From positions 16,695,118-16,759,117 of the forward strand of contig NC_087078.1 of assembly GCF_026151205.1 (NCBI RefSeq): 64,000 bases of DNA, read 5' to 3'. Shown here in pieces: positions 22,310 through 33,849 of this stretch. The translations under genes and the position numbers were made by a program. Each line of letters starts with the position of its first letter. Position 1 is the first letter of the stretch. The notes under the pieces were generated by a model. It saw nothing but the letters and a program-made list of their open reading frames with translations. It had not been told where the DNA came from and did not search any database. This DNA comes from Bolinopsis microptera (taxonomy: Eukaryota; Ctenophora; Tentaculata; Lobata; Bolinopsidae).

Positions 22310-24552
22310 ATGGGTCTCCTTATCCTTCTATGGATCCTCTCAATATGCTATAGAATAACGTCTGGTATATCCTGTTGGCCAATTCTTGCCCCCAGCCAAC
22401 TCACAAGAACAGGTGTGATAGTACTCAATAATGCTACATCACTATACGGGATGATAACTCTTGAAAGTGAGGAGATACCTGATGGAGGAGTCTTGGAATT
22501 CCTCATTGATCGTGAAGATAGTCAAGGTAACGGTGGAAGATATGAGAACCTGGATGAAGAACAATATGACGTACTCTTGAGGATTGAGTTCACTCCAGAT
22601 AAAATAGTGATGTCGAACAGTATAATAGGGGAGGACTTGGTCGGGGAGCAGGAGTTTCTGCTGAATCCTAATCGGACAGAAGGTTCTCCAATATTCCTTC
22701 AATTACTGGGAAGGTTGGTTAATCCCTCTAGTTTATACTAATCAATATAGTACGGTGGATATTTTTCGAAAGCACCTCTTTCAATGGTCCTGCTTAGAAC
22801 TTAACTAGTCCATTTTTACTTTTAAAGCCTCGACATTTTTTGATATTCTTATTTTTTAGTGAGGGCAAAACAAGTATCAAGATCTTCGGAAATGCGCTGG
22901 AGGAAAAACTTGATAGTTATCAATTCTCAGAGAACTTTCTTCGTGACATGAAATTTCGAATGATATCCAAAACTTTTGAACTGAGTGTTTTAGATTTCTG
23001 CTCGACTTCCTACCCAGAGATTGTGTGCGAGCCAGATCTTTACCAAGGGTTAAATTCGGATGAATCTTTGACGTTTCATCACAGCGAATGTGTAGAGACA
23101 TTGGTCATTCACCCGGACGAAGAACGGTTATTGAAGTGTGTTGGCTATGGAGCTCCCGTCATGGGAGCAAGTTGGGACTTAGTAGGTAAGTTTGATTTGG
23201 TAGGTACTGATGCTGATATTGAAGTATCCCATAAGGGGTGTTATGCTTTTCAAACAACAAAGAAGCTGGTTAACAGTGGTGCTGAATCTCTTCAAGGCCA
23301 GGTAACGTGTGAAATTTGGAACAAGCACTTTCTATTTCCTCATCGGTACAAGGCAAAGAAATTTATCATCACGTTTGTAAAGAGAATTACGGAGAAGAAC
23401 ACTACTCCTTCAAAACTAACCACGTCTGATAAACCAACTAGTTCGAACGCAGAAGAGTTGGTTACAACTGAGGAGGGCAAAGCAACTGAAAAAGTAGAAC
23501 CAGTCATCAAGCCAACTGAGGAGAGAAAAGCGACTGAAAAAGTAGAATCAACCACCAAGCCAGCTCTGACTTCAAAGATTCAATCGATCACAACAATGGA
23601 CTCTGAGAACAGTGCAACTACTCGGTCAAGTGATAATAATCCTCTTACATCTCACAAGAGGAACTCTACCACCAGAAGAAGCAATATTACCCTTGCGCCG
23701 GCGGATTTATCCGTCAACACAATAGATAGGAACCCCGGTCTTTACCAACCCTCACCTGTAACAGTCTACATACTATCCTTGTTCCTGGTGTCCTGTGTAG
23801 TCGGAGTACTATGCTTTATGTCCGCTGCTATCTGCAGAAAGCGTCAAGGAATCTCACTGATTCAACTTGATAATCTTATATCTGAACAGTGCCGCAAAGA
23901 TTCTGTGCCTAAGATAGCTGTCCCCCCAGTTCCTAAGTGCTATGAAAGACAGAAGACAACATCCACTGTCATGTCCTGTTCTGTTGACGAGGATCCCGCA
24001 GTGGAACACATCTACCAAACCATTGATGAAGCCCACGATCCCGACTATTGTTATGCTTGGACTGTTCCTCCAGTGGTTCTGCAGAAATCTAAAGTGGACG
24101 TCCAACTGGTTCTGACGCCTACTTCTATTTCAAAGAGTAGGTCTGAAGGATACGGCCTTCAGTCTTCCGGAGAAGGTAAGCACTCGATCTTCAGCCAATC
24201 CACCTCAGGTGCATCAGCCTATCAGCGGACTTATTCCAACACTGGTATTTGCTCCTCGGAGGATCTGTCTCTGTCCGTACCTGCAATTTGTGTTGATGAC
24301 GTTGAGTTTTACGCCGAATCTGCAACCGGTCCATATCGTCCTGGTTCATGTGCTAGAAGCCGTGCTCAACGACAGTTCATCAAGTCGGAATACATATCAC
24401 TTGCAGCAGCAAAAGCTCAACCAGGAATCTTACATTTGACCGAAACCGAGGAAAGCATACAGATTTCGGTACCAGAAACTCGTTTAGATGTTGAAACTGT
24501 GGTCGAAACGGAGGATAATGTTGCAATTGATTTTGCAACGATTGATGAGTAA
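22310..24552 (+). CDS. Type I membrane receptor, Ig-like ectodomain, ITIM-like tail
   Basis: Two exons, 22310-22713 and 22860-24552. The intron is GT-AG, 146 bp, phase 2, and rebuilds a Ser codon. The predicted product is 698 residues. Residues 1 to about 20 are a hydrophobic signal peptide. Residues about 25-205 form a beta-rich domain, perhaps galectin/ConA-like (weak inference). Residues about 205-300 are Ig-like: Cys228, Trp240 and Cys285 have Ig spacing, with a G-x-P motif after the first Cys. Residues about 310-413 are a Thr/Ser/Lys-rich stalk with an imperfect GKATEKVE repeat. A single membrane segment lies near 435-461, followed by RKR and a ~235-residue tail. The tail has Tyr520 (EHIYQTI) and Tyr646 in S-E-Y-I-S-L, which fits the ITIM consensus. 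Ectodomain plus ITIM-like tail suggests a recognition or inhibitory receptor; the ligand is unknown. Alr-type allorecognition proteins share this general plan, but homology is not shown. Confidence 0.72.
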
Positions 24553-25114
24553 TAAGTGTCTTCCGTAGAACTGACCTTGGTCCTTGTTGATTGATTTAAA
24601 TTAGGACATAATGATTGATAATACTCTCAAGATTTAATTATCTAAGGGAGGTTCCATATGACTGTCAGAATTAACTTTAGATAAATCTTTGTGTTACAAG
24701 AACTGACTCTATCAGCGATGTATCCCCTTTTCGTGTTTGTTTTTGCGTTGTCTTTGTTATAAAATATTTAACTGTTGTATAAGAGTTGTTCACTAATATT
24801 CTTGATTTTTTTCCTTTTTGAAATTATTTGTATTTTCCATGCCATGACGTATTTTATTTATTGTTAAGTTTAAGTTATTAAGACAACTTAATCTTCTCTC
24901 CAACAACACTGTCCTTCTACAGAACTGTAACTCCTGATCTGAGAGTGTCAACTGAAGCAATTCCCATTCCCAAATCCCACTTTGAGAAGAAATATAATTC
25001 TGGTTTTGCCAAGTTTCATTGACGGAACACTCTCTTGTATCCCTTGCATGGGACACATTTGATTAGCTTTTCTAATTAACGTTAGAGGCAGGATTCCTAT
25101 TGTTCTTTTGTTAA
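24553..25114. other. Spacer between receptor copies
   Basis: 3' untranslated and intergenic sequence. No plus-strand ectodomain-like frame is visible between the two receptor copies, which matters for reading the second copy as ectodomain-less. Confidence 0.5.
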
Positions 25115-25219
25115 AAAATTAACATATCAACCGGACCCGATAATATATCATTATACGTACCAGATAGTGTCGTCGATCCTTGTCCTGATGAACCATGTTT
25201 TCCCTCCAAAGACCAAACC

Positions 25220-25993
25220 ATGCCTTTTGCGGGGTACATATTATGCTTCATCCTACTAACTGGTGTGATTTCAGCAATCTTTTCAATATTCACTGCTGCC
25301 TGTAGGAAACGTCATCAAGATCTCGCCCTGATTCAACTTGACAACCTAAAAGCTGAAAAATACCGCAAGGACTTACCTCCTAATATCCCTCTTCCTCCAG
25401 TTCCCAATTCTTACGGAAAACAGAAGGTAGCATCTACCATAGTTTATCCTGCTGCTGATGAGGATCCACCAGTCGAGCACATCTACCAACCCGTTGACAA
25501 TGACCAAGATCTCGACTACTGCTACGCTTGGAGTGTGGATGAGGAAGTCATCAAGAAATCTAAAGTGAAGGTCCGAATGGTTCTGACCCCTACTCCTGTT
25601 CCAAACAGTGGGTCTGAAGGATACGGTCGTCAGTCTTCCGCAGGTGCATCAGCCTATCAGCGGAATTATTCCAACACTGGTATTTGCTCCTCGGAGGATC
25701 TGTCGCTGCCCGTACCTGAAATTTGTGTTGATGATGTTGAGTTTGACGCCGAATCTGCAACCGGTCCATATCGTCCTCTTCGTCCTGGTTCATGTGCTAG
25801 AAGCCGTGCTCAACGACAGTTCCTCAAGTCGGAATACATATCACTTGCAGCTGCGACATCTAATTTAGATACCTCAAGATTAGCTGAACCCACCGAGGAG
25901 TATATATCACTTTCTGCGATAAAATATCACTTAGAAATCTCCCATATCTCAACACCGGTCGAAACTGACGAGAATGATATTGACTATTGTTGA
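25220..25993 (+). CDS. Tail-only paralogue of the receptor (TM plus cytoplasmic tail)
   Basis: A single open frame, 257 codons from ATG 25220; in-frame sequence stays open up to a stop at 25112 without an obvious splice acceptor. It reads a membrane segment (about residues 5-27), a basic stop-transfer (CRKRH) and a tail collinear with the receptor at 22310-24552, including QLDNLKAEKYRKD, EHIYQPV (Tyr89) and K-S-E-Y-I-S-L (Tyr206). A second E-Y-I-S-L follows (Tyr228). Differences from the upstream gene are substitutions and whole-codon indels, so the frame has been kept. The part at 25640-25850 is almost identical in DNA to 24205-24410, while the membrane part is much more diverged. It may be a 5'-truncated duplicate, a signal-anchor decoy, or a cassette of 3' exons used by splicing from elsewhere. 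Confidence 0.6.
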   Translation: MPFAGYILCFILLTGVISAIFSIFTAACRKRHQDLALIQLDNLKAEKYRKDLPPNIPLPPVPNSYGKQKVASTIVYPAADEDPPVEHIYQPVDNDQDLDYCYAWSVDEEVIKKSKVKVRMVLTPTPVPNSGSEGYGRQSSAGASAYQRNYSNTGICSSEDLSLPVPEICVDDVEFDAESATGPYRPLRPGSCARSRAQRQFLKSEYISLAAATSNLDTSRLAEPTEEYISLSAIKYHLEISHISTPVETDENDIDYC

Positions 25994-28088
25994 GGTCCAA
26001 GAAAAATGAAGATAAGTTATCAAGCTGCTTCACGGATCTCACCGAGCTTATTGGACATGATGATCATGGTCGTTACCTTGCTTTTTATTGATTTTAGAAC
26101 TTCTACGCTTTAACCTTGTGCCTTTTCAATTCTAAGGAAAGGAAAACATGTCATCATAACGTAAATACTTGCGAATTCTAGCATAGCTACTTATCATACC
26201 GTTCATTTGTAGTAAAATTAAAATTCCGGAATTTCACGAGTCATGGTTAATATTTTATGTTTATAATTTTGTTGGTAAATATTCACCCACATACTATCAT
26301 AATCGAGCTGGTTATTACGTGTTTCAGAATGAGAGAACGTGTCTTTTATAGAAGTTTTTCAATCTATATCATACGCGTACCTGGTGCCTCGTATTGGGAT
26401 CCTGGTCAGCCCCATATCATAAGTTGGAACTGGTCCTCTCAAGACTAGAATATTCTGTGTTGATTGCTTTTCAGAGCAGTCTCTATTCTCAATGTGTGGG
26501 CGAGGCCGACCAGGCTTTCTCCGAATTATCGTTTTAATTATTGTCTGTATTAATTTTAAGATGTCTGTATTACGTTATTTATTATTCTATTACGTTTTCT
26601 GTTAAATAGTTAAGCACGTCTCGTTTTAATGTCTTACTCTTTTACGAGAACGGAAGCAGTTTAAGTACCAATTACCATCGGGTCTTGGTTTAGACATCAT
26701 GTAATATCTGTCGACATTTCAGGAGTCATAATAAGCTCGTAGTCGTTATACAATGGATCTGGATTCTGGAAACCTAGCTACCGGTTTATCACATGCATAT
26801 TGCACAATGCACACCCTAGCCTCGCGTCGGTGTATCATCAATATAAATATAGATGTTTTATGGTCATTATCCATCTGCCACATCATTTATTCTCTCTCCC
26901 ATTCCTTCATCTCTCGCAAAGCTTGATTATTAAGTACCTTGTCCCATTTGCGTGGTTTAAATATTGCACGAGCGGTTGAAATTATGCATGCGGTTTGAAT
27001 TATTTTATGCCGATCACTACATGCTTAGTCGGTATAAATCTCTGATGTTATCTGGAATGTTTTAAACACATAAATTTAGAACCCCGGATCTTTTGCGTGG
27101 ACATTACAGCCGTGAACACTGAAACCGATAAGGCCGGTAATTTTCTGTGGTCCTTTAATTTCTGCCCTGTTTTTGTTCAGTATAACCTCCATTTAACATT
27201 CCAGTTTTGTGACTACATGCGAATTTTAACATCCTGTGCCCATTTCTCGTAAAAGAATTCTTTTCAAACCTAATCATTTTTAGGAATGTCGGCAATAATA
27301 AATGTAACCGTAACCTCAAACCTCTGCGACAATATGTGAGCTAATTATTAAAACATGTCTCATAATGTGAGAAAGTTGCTGTGATATACGCTTTTTGAAT
27401 TTTTTGATCTAATCTAAATACTTCAAGTCGTGGGGCTATTGTCTTTAAGAGCTTTATACCTGAAAAATTTCTCGGATGTTTAGAAATCTTGTGGTTTTTC
27501 TGCAGAAGTTTTCCTGTATCCGAGGTGTATAAAATTTCGAAAGTTTAAATATGTTCGTGTACTCAAGCTTAAGTACGTGTTCATAACGCATCATATCCTC
27601 TGGAGAATTACTAAACTTGAGGATGTCTCCCAGGAAATCTTTTCACATGCATGCAATGTTTGCTGGGGAATTTAAATCACTGGGAATTTAAATTCTCAAA
27701 ACATTTCCGTAACCATCGTTTTGGCATTGTTCATGCGCGTGGTCGATCCTAATAAGCATGTAATAGCTTGTTAACACATATCATAGAACTATCACTTGGG
27801 GTAGTTAGACTGTTTTAAACATGTTTTTAACATGTTTGTGTGTTAAATAGACCCCAAACAACCCACTCTCCCCTGTACTATAACCGCTCAACAACACTAC
27901 TACTTTACAGTGCAGTATTCTCACTCACTCACTCTCAACGTGCCTCTAGCAACAGTCTGAAAGCAGTCATCTTTCATCACATCTACTATTAGCTACAGCT
28001 GATAACGACCTCATCCAACTATTATTACTGACAACTCCTCCCTTCAATCATACATCATCATATTTTACCCGATCAGCCCGCTCAGGAT
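25994..28088. other. Non-coding, nothing recognised
   Basis: About 2.1 kb of AT-rich sequence with no supported exon. The lower end is presumably 3' untranslated sequence of the tail-only copy. Confidence 0.35.
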
Positions 28089-28438
<350 letters not shown>

Positions 28439-28439
28439 T

Positions 28440-29150
28440 CTGTTGCACAGTTTGTCACTTCACACCGAAACGTATAACCACTTCTCTTCTCTAACTTTTG
28501 TATATCGCTGGACAATTTCCATCTGGTTGCTATAATTGTCTGACAATTTCTCTAATTTCGGCGATGTCTCCGTGACACGCCGTACTGGCCCCTGAAATAA
28601 GTTTTAAGTGCCTCTGCTACCTGTCTCTACTCAACTTCATGCTGCAGATTAAGAGGGGTTCATTTGGGGGACGACTTTGTATTTTTGGCTGAAATGAATT
28701 ATTTCTGGTAATATTTTGATGGCTTTGGCAGCGATTTTACCGTGAACCAGCTGGTATAAATTAACATGGTTTATCCGTACGATAATTAGGATATTTTGTT
28801 ACATTTTGATAAGCTTAATAACGAGTACTAAAATTCTCACGTACCTGGCAACTGATGGGTACCAACTGCAGGTTTATTAAATTTAAATTAATTCACCATT
28901 TTAGCAACATAATTTTGTCGTTATATGATAACAAACGGTCGTGTTGGTTTTTGGGCGCGTACATACATGATACATCAATATTCAATACGTTATCGGTTAT
29001 TATACCCATCAGCGGTCCAAATCTGTCCGAATATATGTTTGAATCTGTCAGAAGGCTGGTCTGTCTAAATGACTAAATCCGTCAAAAGTCTGTTATACAA
29101 ATCTAACTTGACACATTGTGTCCAATATATTTGTGATTGTTGACATTTGT

Positions 29151-29188
<38 letters not shown>

Positions 29189-32100
29189 TTGTTTGGATAA
29201 CCATAATAGCTACACTCGGCCCACTTCATCTTCACTACCACTACCCAGCATGTACCCAGCACTTGTTTGCTTTTCAGCTCATTAAAAATCAGTACTTTTA
29301 AAACGGCAACACCTACTTTGTCTACAATAACAGGTTACAATATGTCAATTATCAAGTGTTGAAGGCTGCAATGTCCGCACCAACCCTCCATCCTTCCCAA
29401 CCAGCCCCTCAATAATGCGGCAGAAGTTTCTGAACTCATTCAAAAATATATTCCGACCAACTTATGGCATATTTTGTGTTTTACTGATGAACCACGGTTT
29501 TTGTTTCTTGTGAACAGTCTTGTTAAGAATGTGGTGAGATTCTGGTCTGTATTCCGTCTGAAATTGTCCTCATTTATCGGCTTTTAGTTCTTAAAAGTCG
29601 TCTTGTCACTCTCTCAAAACCGCTAATGTTATCACGATTAAAGCCTAATTTAGGATAACGCTTTATCGACTGTTGTGACGTTGTTTAGGGACACTTTTAA
29701 GCGATTTTGTCAGTTTAAAATTAGGCTCGAATTTGTCCGTTAATTTTTCCTTTCTGTGTACTGGCAGGCCCTGGACTCGTTTCTCAATTTAGTTTCCCTC
29801 GGGCACGTGAATAATTGGTATCAATGGCATGGTGATTGGTTCCTGAGCTGCGTATCCCAATATTTTCTTATCGCTCCTTCTCCCCGTCTACTTCTAGGCC
29901 CCCGAGCAGTAGTTCACCTCCTACATTTTTGTCTTATTCTGGTTCAGCTGTTAGGGTTCAAATAACCCGTACTGTCACGTAAATTCTCACGTGAATAGTG
30001 ATCACTTTTAAAGAGTTACTAGAGTGCAGTATAATGAGTAATATGACCGTATCTTGTCATCATAAAATTACCAAATAACTGCATTCCTGAGCGCTGAGTA
30101 GTCAAGATGGTGCTTTTACTTCTCCCTAACCAAATTAACTAATAGCGATTGCGTCACTTCTATTTGATCATACTTGATACGGTTCTATTTGATCTACTTC
30201 ACCGGTGATTTGATGATGAAATACAGAGGATTTGATGATGAAATACAGAGTGGGTTAAGGTAACCACCCCCGTCACGGTTATATATCATCGGGGGAGGTC
30301 GAGACAGATTCATTTCCCTGTAGCTATTGTCGGGGACGACACTCGACAGTCCGCATGGTATTTTGTACCCTAGTCGCTGATAGTTAGTACCGGTTTATTT
30401 CACGCCGTATTATATTGCTACTAAGTATCCCATTATCCTAGTGATATCTGAGTAGGAGGGGTCCACTGCAGACTTGCTTGATTCCTAAATAAGGGGCTAA
30501 AGAGTCTCCTCTAACCGATCAGCAGTAGTATTCTCTGTCACGTGACAATAACGCACTAATCACAGTGCACCATTTTCACGGCTCAAGATTAACCCTGGCG
30601 GAAACGCAACCAGACGTGAATATTGCGTCACGACATTGATACACAAGTGTCAATCTCTTAGTCTTAAAAAGTGTCAATCTGTTAAATTCAACACGCAGTT
30701 TTCTAACCCCATTCCTCATTGGTTGAAAAATGTGAACGGTGCTTCCTAATTGGTTGGTTCGAATCACGTGGCTAAAACCCGGGTCTAAACGCAGTGGAGT
30801 GTTACTTTGCTTTTCGTCATTAGTTGCCAGATAGTTAATCCAGTTGTGGATGAGTTGTCCTATAGATGTGGACTGTGTTTGCGTGGCTCATTTACGGCTC
30901 ATTTACCATCCTATCACACAGTATCTCACACATGCAGTAGTGGAGTGCTATATCAGTATATACGTCTGCCGTCTACATTTCACATCTCGCAACCATCGTC
31001 AAGAGCTCCAAATATAGTGATCTCGTGCGATCAGAACTTGGACATGACTTAATATATCGTTTATATTTATAGATTTTAGCACGTTTAAGACGACTCGATG
31101 ATCGTGGTCTACTACAGTTGGGGAGTTTGTGCACTTCAATCCTAAGTAGTGTACTAGATCTCTACAAGTACACAGTCTAGCGCCGCCACCTCTCTGAATT
31201 CTTGGCATGCCATCTCGCGGTGTTACATTTCCTAGTGGCTTCCTGACACTGACAGACAGTTTGGCGCCCGACCCCGTCAACTAGTCTTACTTGTGTGTTT
31301 TTGTTGTTGCCCTTTGTAATTTACCATGTTCTGCTCCATGTTACTAGTGGTTGTAATAGTAATATTATTAATCATGTGGATTAATAGTGATATAAGTCAT
31401 GTGTAGCTTGCAAATGCAATCTTATCCAGCCGATTATATACGCAAGTAACTGTTATTACACAAACTTGCCCTGAACTTGTGTGCCTAGTGATTAATGAGG
31501 GAGGTCATGCCCCGAGTTAGGGGACTTGTGAGACAGATGCCAGAGTGATGTAATATTGTTGCAGTCCTCAATCTGAGACAGGTCTCCGTTCAGTTTCAAC
31601 ACAATTCTCATTTCTCCGAACTCTAAATCTCAGTATTTATACGTGTGTGCGCTTGGCAGAGGAGCCTAGAAAAGTCGATTGTTCAGATCTGATATGGCTT
31701 TTTTTTGTTGTTTTCTGATGCCGGTTTCTTAAAACGCAGTGTACTGCGGAGCTTCAAATTAATTAACCTTTCTCACTTTAGCCACGAGCGGTGCTCTTAG
31801 ACAGCGTTTGTAGGTATACTCAGAGAGAGAATTGTTGGTATATTAGCACCCTAGGTATTGAGTTTTTAGGGCTGCTGCTTATTTAACATGATATCACTCT
31901 AAACTCCGCGGCTCTACCTCTAATGTGTCATGAGATATCCAAATAGTTGCTACTTGTATCCCATTTCATGTATTCATCGGACGGATTACAGAATGTCGGG
32001 CTGTTCCAAACAAGTGTCAATAATGATATTGGTATTACTGGACATTGTCAGTTGCCTGACCGTCGTTTCTCGTGTTCTTTACTTTATACGAAACCTTACA

Positions 32101-33849
32101 GTGGAGCAATTGGGCAAATTACAAATCCCTTATGTATTGAGTTGACTTTTGGCACATGGACGGTGGACGCGCCTTATTGGTTTTGCTGAGTGATATGAAA
32201 TTGAGATGTATAGGCGGAGCACTGAGATACTTTGTACCTGGTCCGGCTCAATGTGATTGAGTGTGATTTTCATGTGTGAATCACAGCCGCACAGCACTTA
32301 ATCGTGACGTCATCACGAAATGATGACGTCATATGTGACACTTTGGTCCTATGCTGTGATTTCATTCTCTCTGCTCTTTCTCCCCGCTAGATCTCATCAT
32401 TTTCACACTTGCACATTTAAACACGTTTTGTGCGATATGCTGCAAACTTAATTAGATTCTATACCTTTACAATGCCTTATCGATCTGAACCTAATTTTAG
32501 GGTGACCAGGCCCTAGCCCAGCCTTCATCCCCTCCCCTTGATAACATCATGGTACCTAATGTACTCTGATACTTGTTCTCCCCTCATTTTCTCTCGTTCC
32601 ATTCCTCGTTTTATCTACTCTGTGACTTAATTAGTATCGTAATGGGCGATAAAATAAACTGCATTATAATTAACACGCCGTACTGATTCCACCAAGACTC
32701 TAGTCTGTGTCAGAGATTCCTTGTTGCGTTCCACATCGCACATCACAACTTTTACTTAAACTTCGTTAACTAAACATATCAAACTTTTAACTTGACCTTG
32801 ATTGCTGCTCCGTCCCGGTAGTCGTTTATACTACTGCTCCTTCACAAAATCAACTATTCTGGAAAATGGGTGTTTAGCGAGCGGTTCAGGGTGGGATCCC
32901 TCACGCCGTTTGTCCTGCTATAAATTGTTTGTACTTTATTCTCCATGCGACAATCTCACCTTACATTTCGTTAGAACGAATCATGTTGTCACTTACTGCT
33001 TGCCGGCTTGGTAACTCAATGAAATTTCAATCTGTTTGACAAATTGTTACGTTTCGTTTTGAGGCTGGACTCTTGTTCTTGTGCTAGTAACAGTTCAAAG
33101 CTGTTGTTGGGCGTAGTTTCATGTTGCAAATTTAAGTTTTTAACGGGTTATCGGGAATGATTCGTACTTGGACTCACGAAATCTAATTTCCTGAAGTGTA
33201 ATGAATTGCTGCTATTAAACTTTAAACTATTGATCTCTATTTATAGGCCGTAAATATTTGTGTTTAAAATTTCTGCGACACTAAATGGATTAGCTGTAAG
33301 AATAATATAATCTTACAATTCTAAAGTCTTACTTTAATTAGTAACCATCACAAACTTTAAAACTTTGTTTTGTGGTGCGCCAACAATAATCTAAAACCTG
33401 GACCCCAAGGTCTCTTTTAATGACTGGCGATCAAGTTTTTTGCCGATTTTCTGGGAGTAAATTCGAGTTTACCACAAACTCACCATCCATTAATCTGTCT
33501 GAGCCTTGTATCCGCATGATCCACCTCAAGCTGCCTGTATGGTCTGTTAATTCTAGGATTCAAGTACATTTAATTTTATTAAAATTCCGCTTGGCACGGG
33601 CCCTAGTCTGTGAGTCATACAGAGACAGATCGCTCGAAATTCTGCTTAGAATTCTGTTCCCAATCCGGTCTGCTGTACTGTAGCCTGATGTCGTTTGTAG
33701 ACTTTACTATCTTTCATCACCGGTCAAGCACGAGTCACGACTGGTTCCTTTTTGATTACTGAAACCTAAGTCTAAAATTTGTACTTTGAAAGTAACTATG
33801 AATATTAACATTCCAAGTTTTAACTAATTTAACGATTTTACCTTTCCAG
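28440..33849. other. Long non-coding stretch upstream of the scaffold gene
   Basis: About 5.4 kb in which I cannot find coding exons. The first visible scaffold exon begins in mid-codon at 33850, so this stretch may hold the promoter, untranslated exons or introns of that gene. A paired CRE site is at 32305-32331. A tandemly repeated gaggatttgatgatgaaatacaga lies near 30212-30250. Confidence 0.35.
32305..32331. promoter_or_regulatory. Inverted pair of CRE (TGACGTCA) sites
   Basis: TGACGTCATCA at 32305-32315 and its exact reverse complement TGATGACGTCA at 32321-32331, separated by cgaaa. TGACGTCA is the consensus site of CREB/ATF bZIP dimers. Two full sites facing each other are unlikely by chance. 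The site lies about 1.5 kb upstream of the first visible scaffold exon. Confidence 0.5.
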
